Part shown: one piece after another, positions 14,801-22,608 of the stretch
How positions within the stretch are numbered: the first letter of the stretch is position 1
Layout of the letters: every line of letters starts with the position of its first letter
Made by a program: the position numbers and the translations under genes
NCBI GenBank assembly: GCA_003168295.1
Contig: PMST01000092.1
Span: forward strand, 1 to 29,529
Source of the DNA: Actinomycetota bacterium
GTDB lineage: Bacteria > Actinomycetota > Actinomycetes > Streptosporangiales > Streptosporangiaceae
DNA: 29,529 nt
Reading direction: 5' to 3'
Notes under the pieces: model-generated
The model's database searches: none
Seen by the model: the letters and a program-made list of their open reading frames with translations, nothing else
What the model was told of the DNA's origin: nothing

Positions 14801-14955
14801 TCCTTACGACTTCCTTACGACAATGAAGCGCCCAAAGGTTCACTGCCGCCATCAAGCTCGGCTGTATACATTCAGGCGGCATCGAAGACACGCCCGTGAT
14901 GCACTCGTCACCTGGACCTACGCGGATAAGCAACTTAAAGTAATTCCAGAATTAC
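14801..14955. promoter_or_regulatory. Repeats in the 313-base gap upstream of the large kinase
   Basis: The gap 14739-15051 holds no convincing gene. It contains a direct repeat TCCTTACGAC at 14801-14810 and 14812-14821 (period 11, one helical turn; on the kinase strand GTCGTAAGGA twice). It also has a perfect palindrome TGTATACA at 14863-14870 and a perfect palindrome GTAATTC-CA-GAATTAC at 14940-14955 in an AT-rich patch. The first two lie 63-133 bases before the kinase start and look like regulator sites. The last could be an operator or a weak end signal for the DUF1707 gene. Factors unknown. Confidence 0.45.
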
Positions 14956-15051
14956 GAATTGGCGGGGCGTGATCTCACGAGTTCCGCCGGCCGCAGACTT
15001 ACGTAGTTATGACGGGCCAGGCGACGTTCGGCGGCCAGAGCCGCGCTGGCC

Positions 15052-15549
15052 TTAGTTCGATGGCCCAGGCGGCAGGCGACGCGGGTCGCCGGGATGACCA
15101 CGCCGGCCGTGCGAGACAGAAACCGAGATGGCCAGCAGCACGGCACCCCACGGCCCGGCGACCCAGAGCGGCCAGGGATAGATCAGCTGACCGGCGGTGG
15201 CCGATACCAGGACCCAGATCACCAGGTTGAGCGAGACGACGGCGGCCCAGACGGTCCACACGACCTTGAGCGGAGCGGGCAGCCCGGCGGATCCACCTTG
15301 GCCGGGGGCCGGCGGCCCCGCCGCCGGCGGGGGCACGGGCGCGGCTGGTGCCCGGGCCGCCAGGCTGGTTTCGGGCAGATCCGCGTACAGCGGGGTGAGC
15401 TCGCCGTAGGTCAGCGCCTCCGACGCGTGTCCCATCCGGTCGAGGTACTCGTCCATCTTCAGGCGGCCCTCATCGAGCGCGGTGCGCAGCCGCTGGATAA
15501 CCTCCTGCCGATCAGCGTCCGAAGCCCGCATCCTGTCGTGATCAGCCAT
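15052..15549 (-). CDS. DUF1707 (SHOCT-like) membrane protein
   Basis: The 165-residue protein begins with DRMRASDADRQEVIQRLRTALDEGRLKMDEYLDRMGHASEALTYGELTPLYADLP (5-59), the DUF1707 domain. This actinobacterial domain of unknown function often sits at the N-terminus of small membrane proteins. A Pro/Ala-rich linker (62-88) follows, then two predicted membrane helices (about 92-113 and 120-142) and a short basic tail. ATG 15549 was chosen because GAGGGG precedes it by five bases and the domain starts at once. It lies between the two kinase genes; a second DUF1707 gene is at 19554-20144. Confidence 0.85.
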   Translation of the reverse strand: MADHDRMRASDADRQEVIQRLRTALDEGRLKMDEYLDRMGHASEALTYGELTPLYADLPETSLAARAPAAPVPPPAAGPPAPGQGGSAGLPAPLKVVWTVWAAVVSLNLVIWVLVSATAGQLIYPWPLWVAGPWGAVLLAISVSVSHGRRGHPGDPRRLPPGPSN

Positions 15550-15722
15550 AGCGACCCCTCGCCTGATTTCCCCGTACACACCATCTCAAAGGTATGCCAC
15601 CGGCCCGCCTCGGCCCCGGAGCGCGGGGCGGGAAGACCTGGCAGGTCCCGCTCAAGAGTCCGCTCGGCCGTGCCCGCTTATGAAAGAGTGGCGGCAACAT
15701 CGCCGGGGAAGGGACGAAGCGG

Positions 15723-16427
15723 ATGCAGCCGATACCGGAGGACTGGGACAGGGCCGTCGCAGTGGTGGCTCACCCGGACGATCTCGAATATGGCGTCGCT
15801 TCCGCTGTGGCTCGCTGGACCGGGCAGGGAAAGAGCGTTACCTACCTGCTAGCGACCAGGGGTGAAGCCGGTATCGCGGGCAGGTCCCCCGATGAGGTCG
15901 GCCCGTTGCGGATGGAGGAGGAACGCCGCAGCGCGGCGGTCGTCGGCGTGAGCACGGTCCAGTTCCTCGATCATCCGGACGGGCTGGTCGAGTACGGGAT
16001 TCCGCTGCGGCGCGACCTGGTGGCGGCGTTCCGCAGGCTGCAGCCTGAGGTGGTCATCACGATGAGCTTCGACCTCACCTGGGGCGAGGACGGCCCGGTC
16101 AATCACGCCGATCATCGCGCGGTCGGGCTCGCGGTGCTCGATGCCTGCCGGGATGCCGCCAACGAGTGGGTTTTCCCCGAGGCCGGGGCGCGGTGTACCG
16201 GCCTGCGCGACGCCTACGTAGCCTCCGTCGGCAACCCGACGCACTACGTCGACGTCACTGCCACCATCGAGGCGGGCATCGCCTCGCTGCGCGAGCACCG
16301 CGCCTACCTGGACGGCCTGGGCCGGGACTTCGACCCGGACGAGTTCCTCCGGAACATGGCGGGCTACGTCGGCCTCGGCGCCGGGTGTGAGTACGCGATC
16401 GCCTTCCGCCGCTATCCGATGGGCTAG
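15723..16427 (+). CDS. PIG-L family (LmbE-like) deacetylase
   Basis: The 234-residue protein has the zinc motif AHPDD (16-20) and the second metal motif NHADHRAVG (127-135), with His128/His131. ATRGEAG and the EEERRSAAVVGV segment are also conserved. These zinc enzymes remove acetyl groups from N-acetylglucosamine conjugates; actinobacterial members include MshB and Mca of mycothiol metabolism, but this one is shorter and its substrate cannot be stated. ATG 15723 follows a purine-rich AAGGGACGAAG. The 143-base gap to the divergent DUF1707 gene should hold both promoters. A kinase gene follows 222 bases downstream on the same strand. Confidence 0.92.
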   Translation: MQPIPEDWDRAVAVVAHPDDLEYGVASAVARWTGQGKSVTYLLATRGEAGIAGRSPDEVGPLRMEEERRSAAVVGVSTVQFLDHPDGLVEYGIPLRRDLVAAFRRLQPEVVITMSFDLTWGEDGPVNHADHRAVGLAVLDACRDAANEWVFPEAGARCTGLRDAYVASVGNPTHYVDVTATIEAGIASLREHRAYLDGLGRDFDPDEFLRNMAGYVGLGAGCEYAIAFRRYPMG

Positions 16428-16452
16428 GCCTGCTGTATCAGCCGGGGAATTA

Positions 16453-16467
16453 AACGCGCCGCGCGTT
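16453..16467. terminator. Palindrome downstream of the PIG-L gene
   Basis: AACGCG-CCG-CGCGTT starts 25 bases after the deacetylase stop, in an otherwise fairly AT-rich 222-base gap. It could act as a weak terminator. The remainder of 16468-16649 has AT-rich tracts around 16480-16610 that probably hold the promoter of the following kinase, but no single promoter is convincing. Confidence 0.3.
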
Positions 16468-16649
16468 CGCCGGGATTGGCGTTAATGGCGAGACTGTTGA
16501 TGCGCATGTGATTGGAGTTATTAGTTCCGGTTCACGATTCCTATTGAGGCGAGAACAGCGGCTCACGCCCATGTTAATTCCCGAACGCAGTCATTATCGT
16601 TGTTCTGTCGGATATCACGGCAAAGCGTCCGGGCGACATTGGGGGCAAC

Positions 16650-18341
16650 GTGGTCAGGGGATTGCAGCCTGGAGACCCGCAGACGATCGGTCCGTACCGG
16701 CTGGTGGGCCAGCTGGGCGGCGGTGGCATGGGACGGGTCTACCTGGGCGTGTCCGCGGGCGGGCGGCCGGTGGCGGTGAAGGTCATTCGCGCTGAGCTGG
16801 CCGCGGATCCGGAGTTCCGGCTGCGGTTCGGGCGGGAGGTCGCCGCGGCGCGGAGGGTGAGCGGCGTGTTCACGGCTCCGGTGGTGGACTCGGATGTCGA
16901 CGGTCCGTCGGCGTGGCTGGCCACGGCCTACGTTCCCGGGCCTTCGCTGTCTGAGGCGGTTGCCTCCCACGGGCCGCTGCCGGCCGGGTCGCTGCTGACG
17001 CTGGCCGCGGGCCTGGCCGAGAGCCTGAGCGCGATCCACGCCGCAGGCGTGGTGCACCGCGACCTCAAGCCGTCGAATGTGCTGCTAGCGGAGGACGGCC
17101 CGCGGGTCATTGACTTCGGCATCTCCCGGGCCGCGGAATCCACCGCTCTGACGCAGGCGGGCCTGGTGATCGGCTCGCCCGGGTTCATGTCCCCCGAGCA
17201 GGCCGAAGGTTATGAGGTCGGGACGCCAACCGACATATTCAGCCTGGGGGCGGTCCTGGCCTTCGCCGCCACGGGCGAGGGCCCGTTCGGCGCGGGGACA
17301 ACGGCAGCGTTGCTGTACCGCGTGGTCCATGGCACCCCCGGCCTTGACCGGGTCCCGGCCGAGGTGCGACCGCTGATCGAGCGCTGCCTAGCCAAGGATC
17401 CCGGGCAGCGGCCCACCGCCGATGGCCTGCTCGCCGAGGTGGGTGCCCTCCAGCCGACGGCAAGCTGGCTGCCTGAGTCAATCATCCGCGCGTTCGGCCG
17501 GGATGCAGCTCCAGGTCCCGTGCCCGCGACGGCTGCCGTGCCGTTCGGGTCCGAGGCGGCGTTCGGGTCCGAGGCGGCGCTCGGGTCCGAGGCCGCGACA
17601 CGGACCACGCGCGCCGACTCCGCGGCGCGGGGACCCAGCGGAGAAAGCCTGCTCCTCGCCCCGGCGGGCACTTCGCAGGCTGCCACCTCAGGGGGCATTC
17701 CGGTGCCGCCCGGCAGTACGCATCCTCCCGGGGGCACGTATCCTCCCGGGGATACGTATCCCCCCGGCGGCGCGTATCCCCCCGGCGATGCGTATCCTCA
17801 GCCGCCCGGAGGCGGAGGTAACCGGCCGCGCCGCCGTACGTGGCGACCGCTGGCGCTGGCGTGGATCGTTGGCTTCCTCGTCGCGGCAGCCGTAGCCGGC
17901 TTCGCCGTGACCGCTTTCACTGGGCACACGCCCGCCCCGATCCAGTCTCCGGCAGCACAGATTTCCTCGTCAACGGCAGCTACGTCGGCCGGCCGGACGC
18001 ACTCCGGCGTGCCTGCCTCCCGGTCCGCGTCCTCCTCGGCGAGCGCATCATCGTTCCAGGGCAGATCTCAGTCGGCGAGCGCAGCTGCATCCTCCTCGGC
18101 GCATCAGTCCCGGTCGCCGAGCGCATCCGCATCCCCGAGGTCATCCCCGTCCGCCTCCCGGACCCCGACCCCGACCCCGACGCCGACCCATTCCACGTCG
18201 TCCCCGTCCCCCAGCCCGACCCCGTCGGCATCAACCTCCCCGACCCCGACGCCGACTCCGACCCCTTCCTCGTCCACGTCTTCGCCCGCATCCACGTCCA
18301 CGAGCGCACCCCCGTCCGCATCGGCGTCGGCTTCTACGTAG
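16650..18341 (+). CDS. Membrane Ser/Thr protein kinase with Ser/Thr/Pro-rich external tail
   Basis: The 563-residue protein carries a complete PknB-type kinase domain: GGGGMG (23-28), Lys44 in [14 protein letters not shown] with Asp138, DFG at 155-157, SPEQ at 181-184. A linker follows with three FGSEAA-like repeats (299-316) and a YPPGG/YPPGD repeat run (about 355-385). A basic [10 protein letters not shown] stop-transfer segment precedes one membrane helix (401-423). The external part (424-563) is almost wholly Ser, Thr, Ala and Pro, with Thr-Pro repeats and no folded domain; it may span or anchor in the wall and could be O-glycosylated. The start is GTG 16650 with GGGGG four bases upstream. 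The kinase domain closely resembles that of the 11730-14738 kinase. Confidence 0.92.
   Translation: MVRGLQPGDPQTIGPYRLVGQLGGGGMGRVYLGVSAGGRPVAVKVIRAELAADPEFRLRFGREVAAARRVSGVFTAPVVDSDVDGPSAWLATAYVPGPSLSEAVASHGPLPAGSLLTLAAGLAESLSAIHAAGVVHRDLKPSNVLLAEDGPRVIDFGISRAAESTALTQAGLVIGSPGFMSPEQAEGYEVGTPTDIFSLGAVLAFAATGEGPFGAGTTAALLYRVVHGTPGLDRVPAEVRPLIERCLAKDPGQRPTADGLLAEVGALQPTASWLPESIIRAFGRDAAPGPVPATAAVPFGSEAAFGSEAALGSEAATRTTRADSAARGPSGESLLLAPAGTSQAATSGGIPVPPGSTHPPGGTYPPGDTYPPGGAYPPGDAYPQPPGGGGNRPRRRTWRPLALAWIVGFLVAAAVAGFAVTAFTGHTPAPIQSPAAQISSSTAATSAGRTHSGVPASRSASSSASASSFQGRSQSASAAASSSAHQSRSPSASASPRSSPSASRTPTPTPTPTHSTSSPSPSPTPSASTSPTPTPTPTPSSSTSSPASTSTSAPPSASASAST
17544..17597 (+). repeat. 18-bp triple repeat in the kinase linker
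   Basis: The unit TTCGGGTCCGAGGCGGCG occurs at 17544-17561 and 17562-17579 exactly, and once more with changes at 17580-17597. It encodes [19 protein letters not shown] second repeat region, coding YPPGG/YPPGD, follows at about 17725-17800. Both keep the frame and lengthen the linker between kinase domain and membrane helix. Confidence 0.8.
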
Positions 18342-19363
18342 CGGAAGCGAAGGCCAGGCGGCAAGCCTCTGTCCGGCGGGCCGTCGGCAGCCATAGGGTA
18401 GGTAGGCACGAAGATCCGCTGCCAAGGAGGAACGCGATGACGCGCACGCCCGAGGACGTCTTCCAGCACCACGCCCAGGTCCTTGGCGCGGGCGATCTGG
18501 ACGGAATCGTCGACGACTACGCCGACGACGCTGTCTTCATCTCGCCCGGAGGCGTCAAGCGCGGCAAGGACGGCATCCGGGAGGCGTTCACTCAGCTGCT
18601 TGCCGATGTGCCGGATGCTGCCTGGGATCTGAAGACACTGATCTTCGACGGCGACGTGCTCTTCCTGGAATGGGCCGCGGACGCCGGGGCGACCAGGGTC
18701 GATGACGGCATCGACACCTTCGTGTTCCGCGACGGCCTGATCCGGGTGCAGACGGTCCGCTACACGGTCCTGCGCCCCTAAAACGGGCTCGGCCCGCGCG
18801 ACCAGCGCAGCGATCTGGTCCTCGAGCGCGACGGCGGCCGCGAGGCGGTTATCGACGGTGACGTGCGGGGCGGCGGGTTCGGCGCCGAGCCGCATGCTGG
18901 TGCCGAACTGCTCGAAGTTCGCCAGCTTGGCCGAATCCCGCTCCAGCCCACGAGCGGTAAGCCGGCGGCGGAGCGTGGCCTCGTCCGAGGAGATCCAGAC
19001 CAGCCGCACCGTCCCGCCGCCCAGCTCGGCCACCCAGGACTGCCACCGCTGAGCGTCGTGGATCTGCCCGGTGAAAGGGCCGGACAGCACGACCGGGCAT
19101 CCATGCACCCGGATCTCACGGGCGGTAGCCGTCATTCCGGCGTACTCGTGCACCTTGATGTGCTCGTCGTACCACGGGCCCTCGCGCTCCCCCGCGGGGC
19201 GGTGCGCGGACGCCAGCAGGGCGGCCACGAACGACCCGTACATCGTGTCCTTGTCGAGCAGGGCCGGCGTCGGTTCGAGTGAGGCGATCAAGAGGTCAGC
19301 GACCGTAGTCTTGCCGGCGCCGGGCGGCCCGGCTACTACCCACGCTGGGGCAGGAACGCTCAT
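18104..19363 (-). CDS. P-loop NTPase/kinase; reading frame overruns its likely natural end near 18779
   Basis: The first 195 residues form a small P-loop protein: Walker [15 protein letters not shown] (12-25), LLDKDTMYG (near 36-44), SGPFTGQ, and an Arg-rich lid [12 protein letters not shown] (near 135). It resembles gluconate-kinase or zeta-toxin-like phosphotransferases; the substrate is unknown. Near 18783 the domain ends ([10 protein letters not shown]) but no stop follows. The frame runs on antisense through the NTF2-like gene and into the kinase tail, to 18104. That tail (Asp/Val/Gly-rich) looks like an antisense shadow. One base fewer in the TTTT run at 18783-18780 would give GTT TAG and a natural end. 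ATG 19363 is followed at once by the fold. Confidence 0.6.
   Translation of the reverse strand: MSVPAPAWVVAGPPGAGKTTVADLLIASLEPTPALLDKDTMYGSFVAALLASAHRPAGEREGPWYDEHIKVHEYAGMTATAREIRVHGCPVVLSGPFTGQIHDAQRWQSWVAELGGGTVRLVWISSDEATLRRRLTARGLERDSAKLANFEQFGTSMRLGAEPAAPHVTVDNRLAAAVALEDQIAALVARAEPVLGAQDRVADRLHPDQAVAEHEGVDAVIDPGRPGVRGPFQEEHVAVEDQCLQIPGSIRHIGKQLSERLPDAVLAALDASGRDEDSVVGVVVDDSVQIARAKDLGVVLEDVLGRARHRVPPWQRIFVPTYPMAADGPPDRGLPPGLRFRYVEADADADGGALVDVDAGEDVDEEGVGVGVGVGEVDADGVGLGDGDDVEWVGVGVGVGVREADGDDLGDADALGDRD
18437..18781 (+). CDS. NTF2-like / SnoaL-like domain protein
   Basis: The 114-residue protein has the usual size and pattern of the NTF2-like fold. It reads [31 protein letters not shown] (9-39), [13 protein letters not shown], then alternating strands [12 protein letters not shown] and [22 protein letters not shown]. 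Such proteins are polyketide cyclases, isomerases or simple ligand binders; nothing here picks one. ATG 18437 has a perfect AAGGAGG six bases upstream. It follows the kinase gene by 95 bases. The P-loop NTPase frame on the other strand overlaps it entirely, but codon use and the ribosome site favour this strand. Confidence 0.88.
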   Translation: MTRTPEDVFQHHAQVLGAGDLDGIVDDYADDAVFISPGGVKRGKDGIREAFTQLLADVPDAAWDLKTLIFDGDVLFLEWAADAGATRVDDGIDTFVFRDGLIRVQTVRYTVLRP

Positions 19364-19409
19364 TGGACCACCATAGCGGGGGCTGGGAGACCAGAGGAGA
19401 ATCGGATTC

Positions 19410-19605
19410 ATGACGGAGATGGTGTCCCTGGTCCTGTTCGCGGCTTATCCGACGGCAACCGCCGCGTTCTATCGCTGCCTGGGCCTGGACCTGGAAAACG
19501 AACATCACGGCGAAGGGCCGGAACATTACGCCACCCGCCGTCACGCTGGCCGATCAGGCAGGGCGCGCATTCGGCGCCAGCCGGACCGCGCAGAGCGCGT
19601 CCTGA
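19410..19605 (+). pseudogene. Glyoxalase/VOC-family relic with internal deletion
   Basis: From ATG 19410 the frame reads [20 protein letters not shown], then YRCLGLDLENEHHGEGPEHYAT, the first beta-alpha unit of a VOC (glyoxalase/bleomycin resistance) domain. After about 42 codons the match stops. In another frame the following DNA reads VTLADQAGRAFGAS and ends at TGA 19603-19605, which is the expected last strand of the same fold. The middle of the gene, about 70 residues, is gone and the frame is broken. It is a dead gene. The 3' part is overlapped by the tail of the convergent DUF1707 gene. Confidence 0.65.
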
Positions 19606-20144
19606 CCTGGCTGCCGGTCACGTCGGGCGATAGCGGCTGTCTTAGCCGATCGCCTGGATGATGGCGGCGGCAGCGCTCCGCCTGAGTGCTTCTGCTGCCG
19701 CCTCTCGAGCATATTCGCGCCGGTCGCGCACAAGATCACCAGGTCGACACCGGTGGCGAAGACCGCTCCCGCGAGGAGCGCCCCGTTACCGGCGGACCAG
19801 GCGATCAGCCACAGGGCCACCGTGACCATGGTGGCCGCGATGATCACGCCTGCGGCCGTCTTGGCGCTGCTGTTCATCGGCGGCCAGCCCCGCGCCCCGG
19901 CGGGCTTGCGCACCGGCTGGGCTTCGGTCGGCCCGGGGGGAATGTCGGCCGTGACCACGGCCAGCTCCGCATAGGTCCGGGCGGTGTACGCCTGGCCGAC
20001 CCGCAGGTCCAGTTCGTCTTTAGTCAGCCGGCCCTGAACGAACGCGACCTTGAGCACCCCGATCACCTGCTCACGGTCCGCGTCCGACGCCCGCATCAGG
20101 CCACGGCCCGCCGCAGCCATCTCGTCTCCCGGCCCTGTCGTCAC
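19554..20144 (-). CDS. DUF1707 (SHOCT-like) membrane protein, second copy
   Basis: The 196-residue protein has a DUF1707 domain, LMRASDADREQVIGVLKVAF to LAVVTADIPPG (16-70), a short linker, and two membrane helices (about 94-115 and 119-142). The C-terminal 35 residues are Arg/Pro/Ala-rich and are read from DNA that is the complement of the VOC relic, so the natural protein may have ended earlier, near residue 160. The start is GTG 20144 with GGAGG five bases upstream; ATG 20120 with GGGAG upstream is an equal alternative. It is related to the gene at 15052-15549. A palindrome 32-43 bases upstream may be its operator. Confidence 0.83.
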   Translation of the reverse strand: MTTGPGDEMAAAGRGLMRASDADREQVIGVLKVAFVQGRLTKDELDLRVGQAYTARTYAELAVVTADIPPGPTEAQPVRKPAGARGWPPMNSSAKTAAGVIIAATMVTVALWLIAWSAGNGALLAGAVFATGVDLVILCATGANMLERRQQKHSGGALPPPSSRRSAKTAAIARRDRQPGQDALCAVRLAPNARPA

Positions 20145-20175
20145 GGCGCCTCCACGAGCACAACCCTAAAAAAGC

Positions 20176-20187
20176 GTAACTCGTTAC
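20176..20187. promoter_or_regulatory. Palindrome upstream of the second DUF1707 gene
   Basis: GTAAC-TC-GTTAC is a perfect inverted repeat 32 bases before GTG 20144. Read toward that gene it is followed by an A/T run and TAGGGT, a possible -10, so the palindrome would sit near the -35 region. The rest of the divergent gap to 20314 contains another short repeat, GTTCG-N8-CGAAC, at about 20259-20276. Confidence 0.35.
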
Positions 20188-20313
20188 CTGGAGTCCGCTC
20201 GCCCGGGGTCGCCCGGGCCCGCAGTCGCGGAAAAGGTTGCGGGGGCATGAACCAGCGTTCGTTCCGTAGCGAACTTAAGAAGCACTTCGGCGGCGGCGAG
20301 GCACAATGGCGGA

Positions 20314-20895
20314 ATGGCAACACACGTCGCACTGCTGCGCGGCATTAACGTCGGGGGCCGGAACAAGGTGCCGATGGCGGACCTGCGGGAGGTCGCGACC
20401 TCGCTCGGGCACACCGGGGTGACAACCTACATCCAGAGCGGGAACGTGCTGTTCACCACGGACAGCACCAGCACCAGCGAGCTGGCCTCGGCGCTGGAGT
20501 CCGCGATCACCGACAGGTTCGGGATCTGGGCCTCGGTCGTGGTCCTGTCCCGCGACGACCTCGCGCGGGCCCTGCAGGACAACCCGTATCCGGGCGAGCC
20601 GAACCCGAAGCTGGTGCACGTGGTGTTCCTGAACGGCGAACCGCCGGCCGGCCTGCTGGAGCGGATCGCGGCGGCCCAGAGCGCGGCGGCGGCCAAGGGC
20701 AGCCACGACACCGTCACCGCGATCGGCCACGCCCTGTTCCTGCACACGCCGGATGGCTACGGGAACAGCGAGCTGGCCCAATCCCTGTTCCGCATCGTCA
20801 GCCCGCCGTCCAAGCAGAAGCACGAAGGCCTGGCCGCCACGGCCAGGAACTGGGCCACGGCCACCAAGCTGCTGGCCCTGTGTGATGAGAAGTAA
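20314..20895 (+). CDS. DUF1697 domain protein
   Basis: The 193-residue protein has the classic DUF1697 opening THVALLRGINVGGRNKVPMADLREV (3-27), with TYIQSGNVLF near 38-47. FGIWASVVVLSRDDL and NPYP (near 90) follow, and it closes with RNWATATKLLAL. The family is widespread and uncharacterised; its fold is proposed to be a duplicated ferredoxin-like unit. The length is normal. ATG 20314 follows directly from a weak GGCGGA. It is followed after 21 bases by a short-chain dehydrogenase gene, so the two are probably cotranscribed. Confidence 0.9.
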   Translation: MATHVALLRGINVGGRNKVPMADLREVATSLGHTGVTTYIQSGNVLFTTDSTSTSELASALESAITDRFGIWASVVVLSRDDLARALQDNPYPGEPNPKLVHVVFLNGEPPAGLLERIAAAQSAAAAKGSHDTVTAIGHALFLHTPDGYGNSELAQSLFRIVSPPSKQKHEGLAATARNWATATKLLALCDEK

Positions 20896-20916
20896 CAAGT
20901 AGTCCTAAGGAGAGTC

Positions 20917-21663
20917 TTGGCGAAGCGAGCGGTATTGGTGACGGGCGCGTCCAGGGGCATCGGCCGGACGGTCGCGCAGGCTTTCGCGGAGCTCGGTGAC
21001 CGGGTGGCGGTGCACCACCGCGACTCGGCTGGGCTCGCCCAGGAAGTGCGGGCCGGGTTGCCGGGCGGCGGTCACACGGTCGTGCAGGCCGACCTGGCCG
21101 ACGCCGGCGCGGTCCGGCGGATGGTTGACCAGGCCGCTGCGGACCTCGGCGGGCTGGACGTGCTGGTGAACAACGCCGGGATCTACCTCTGGCACCCGGT
21201 CACCGAGGTGTCGTACGAGCAGTGGCAGGACGCGTGGCGCCAGACACTCGCCGTCAACCTCACCGGCGCGGCCAACGTGACCTGGTGCGCCGTGCAGCAC
21301 ATGAAGGAAGCCGGCGGCCGGATCGTCAACGTGAGCTCGCGCGGAGCGTTCCGCGGCGAGCCCCGGCACCCGGCCTACGGGGCCAGCAAGGCGGGCCTGA
21401 ACGGGTTCGGGCAGTCGATGGCGCGCGCCCTGGCGCCGCTGGGCATCTCGGTCGGCACGGTGGCGCCGGGATACGTCGAGACGGAGATGGCCGCGGCTGA
21501 CCTGAACTCGGCCCGGGGCGAGGAGATCCGGGCGCAGAGCCCGTTCAACCGGGTCGCGACGCCGGAGGAGATCGCGGCCGCGGTCATCTACCTCGCCTCG
21601 GACGCGGCCGAGTGGGCCAGCGGGACCATCATCGACCTCAACGGAGCCTCGCACCTGCGCTAG
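20917..21663 (+). CDS. SDR-family oxidoreductase (FabG-like)
   Basis: The 248-residue classical short-chain dehydrogenase carries the cofactor motif TGASRGIG (9-16) and NNAG (85-88). The catalytic set is Ser140/141 (VNVSSRG), Tyr154 and Lys158 (YGASK), followed by APGYVET. A basic His-Arg near 34-35 after strand two suggests NADP(H). FabG-like 3-oxoacyl reductase is the nearest general label, but many paralogues act on other alcohols, so the substrate is open. The start is TTG 20917 with AAGGAG four bases upstream; no ATG or GTG fits as well. It follows DUF1697 by 21 bases. Confidence 0.93.
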   Translation: MAKRAVLVTGASRGIGRTVAQAFAELGDRVAVHHRDSAGLAQEVRAGLPGGGHTVVQADLADAGAVRRMVDQAAADLGGLDVLVNNAGIYLWHPVTEVSYEQWQDAWRQTLAVNLTGAANVTWCAVQHMKEAGGRIVNVSSRGAFRGEPRHPAYGASKAGLNGFGQSMARALAPLGISVGTVAPGYVETEMAAADLNSARGEEIRAQSPFNRVATPEEIAAAVIYLASDAAEWASGTIIDLNGASHLR

Positions 21664-21710
21664 AACCCAGAGCCAGCGGTCGGACGACTGGAGCTGAGGT
21701 AATCAGTATT

Positions 21711-21801
21711 TGTATACATAGAGACATCTCAAGGGCTCCTCGCTGCGGGAATCTGCCGGTTGGCCGGTGCCTGCCTCTTGCGTACTCGGCATATTGCGTA
21801 C
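21711..21801 (+). promoter_or_regulatory. Regulatory region upstream of the cupin gene
   Basis: The 201-base gap 21664-21864 is AT-richer than its neighbours. It contains the palindrome TGTATACA (21711-21718), like GntR-type half-site pairs, and a direct repeat TTGCGTAC at 21778-21785 and 21794-21801 (period 16). The same TGTATACAT word occurs upstream of the large kinase (14863-14871). The promoter of the cupin gene is presumably here. Confidence 0.45.
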
Positions 21802-21864
21802 AAAATGGGGTCGCCGTTCGATGACTCAGCACAGCAAAGGGGCAAGAATCGTGGCGAGGCCATC

Positions 21865-22608
21865 ATGACCAGCGTGCAGAGCTTGCACTCCGACTTCGCG
21901 GACCTGCAGGTGCGCCCGGGCGAGGCGCACATCACCACGGACCCCGAGCTGTTCAGCCTGATGAACATCATCGCGTTCGGGGGCGCCGCGGACCGGCCGA
22001 CCCACGTTCCCACCGAACTGGGCCGGGTCGGTAACGTCGCGCTGTGGGAATCCACTGGTGCCGCCGACCAGCTGCCGTTCTGGAACACCAACTACGACGG
22101 CGACGCCTACCTCTATATCGTGCACGGCAGCGTGCGGATCGAGTTCAAGCAGACCGACGGCCAGACCCGGTACGGGCACTACCTGGCGCGCACGGGCGAC
22201 CTGTTCAACATCCCGAAGCTGGTGGCCCACCGCACGTTCTCCGGCGACGGCCGCCGCCGGATCACGCTGGAGATCGTCCCCGACAATCCCTTCTGGCCAG
22301 CGATCGGCACCCGTTCGATCACCCCGGATCCGTCGCTGCGCGTCGGCGGTTTCTCGTTCGCGACCACCCCTGACCACGTCACGGTCTCGGCGGCGGGCAC
22401 CTCACACCCGTGTCCCCGCCCCATGTTCACCGCGGCCCTGCGGGCGCTACGCAAGTACGAGCTGCATCTCGGGCACAACGAGCTGGACGGCGGATTTACC
22501 GTTCACGACCTTGGCGACGAGGTCATCTTGTCGGTGCCCGGCTACTCAGAACGGCTGGACGGGCTCGCGGTTCTTGGCGTGTTCCAGGCGCTGCTCGACG
22601 CCAGCTGA
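21865..22608 (+). CDS. Cupin-domain protein
   Basis: The 247-residue protein has a cupin barrel in its middle: NTNYDGDAYLYIVHGSVRIEF (about 73-94), then GHYLARTGDLFNIPKLVAHRTF (103-124) and RRITLEIVPDNPFW. The spacing resembles homogentisate or 3-hydroxyanthranilate dioxygenase-type cupins. However, the first motif lacks the usual HxH pair, leaving His120 and few other metal ligands, so enzyme activity is uncertain. ATG 21865 has GGCGAGG upstream; the frame opens earlier (21760) but that part is not protein-like. Its 3' end overlaps the convergent ROK gene by 63 bases. Confidence 0.8.
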   Translation: MTSVQSLHSDFADLQVRPGEAHITTDPELFSLMNIIAFGGAADRPTHVPTELGRVGNVALWESTGAADQLPFWNTNYDGDAYLYIVHGSVRIEFKQTDGQTRYGHYLARTGDLFNIPKLVAHRTFSGDGRRRITLEIVPDNPFWPAIGTRSITPDPSLRVGGFSFATTPDHVTVSAAGTSHPCPRPMFTAALRALRKYELHLGHNELDGGFTVHDLGDEVILSVPGYSERLDGLAVLGVFQALLDAS

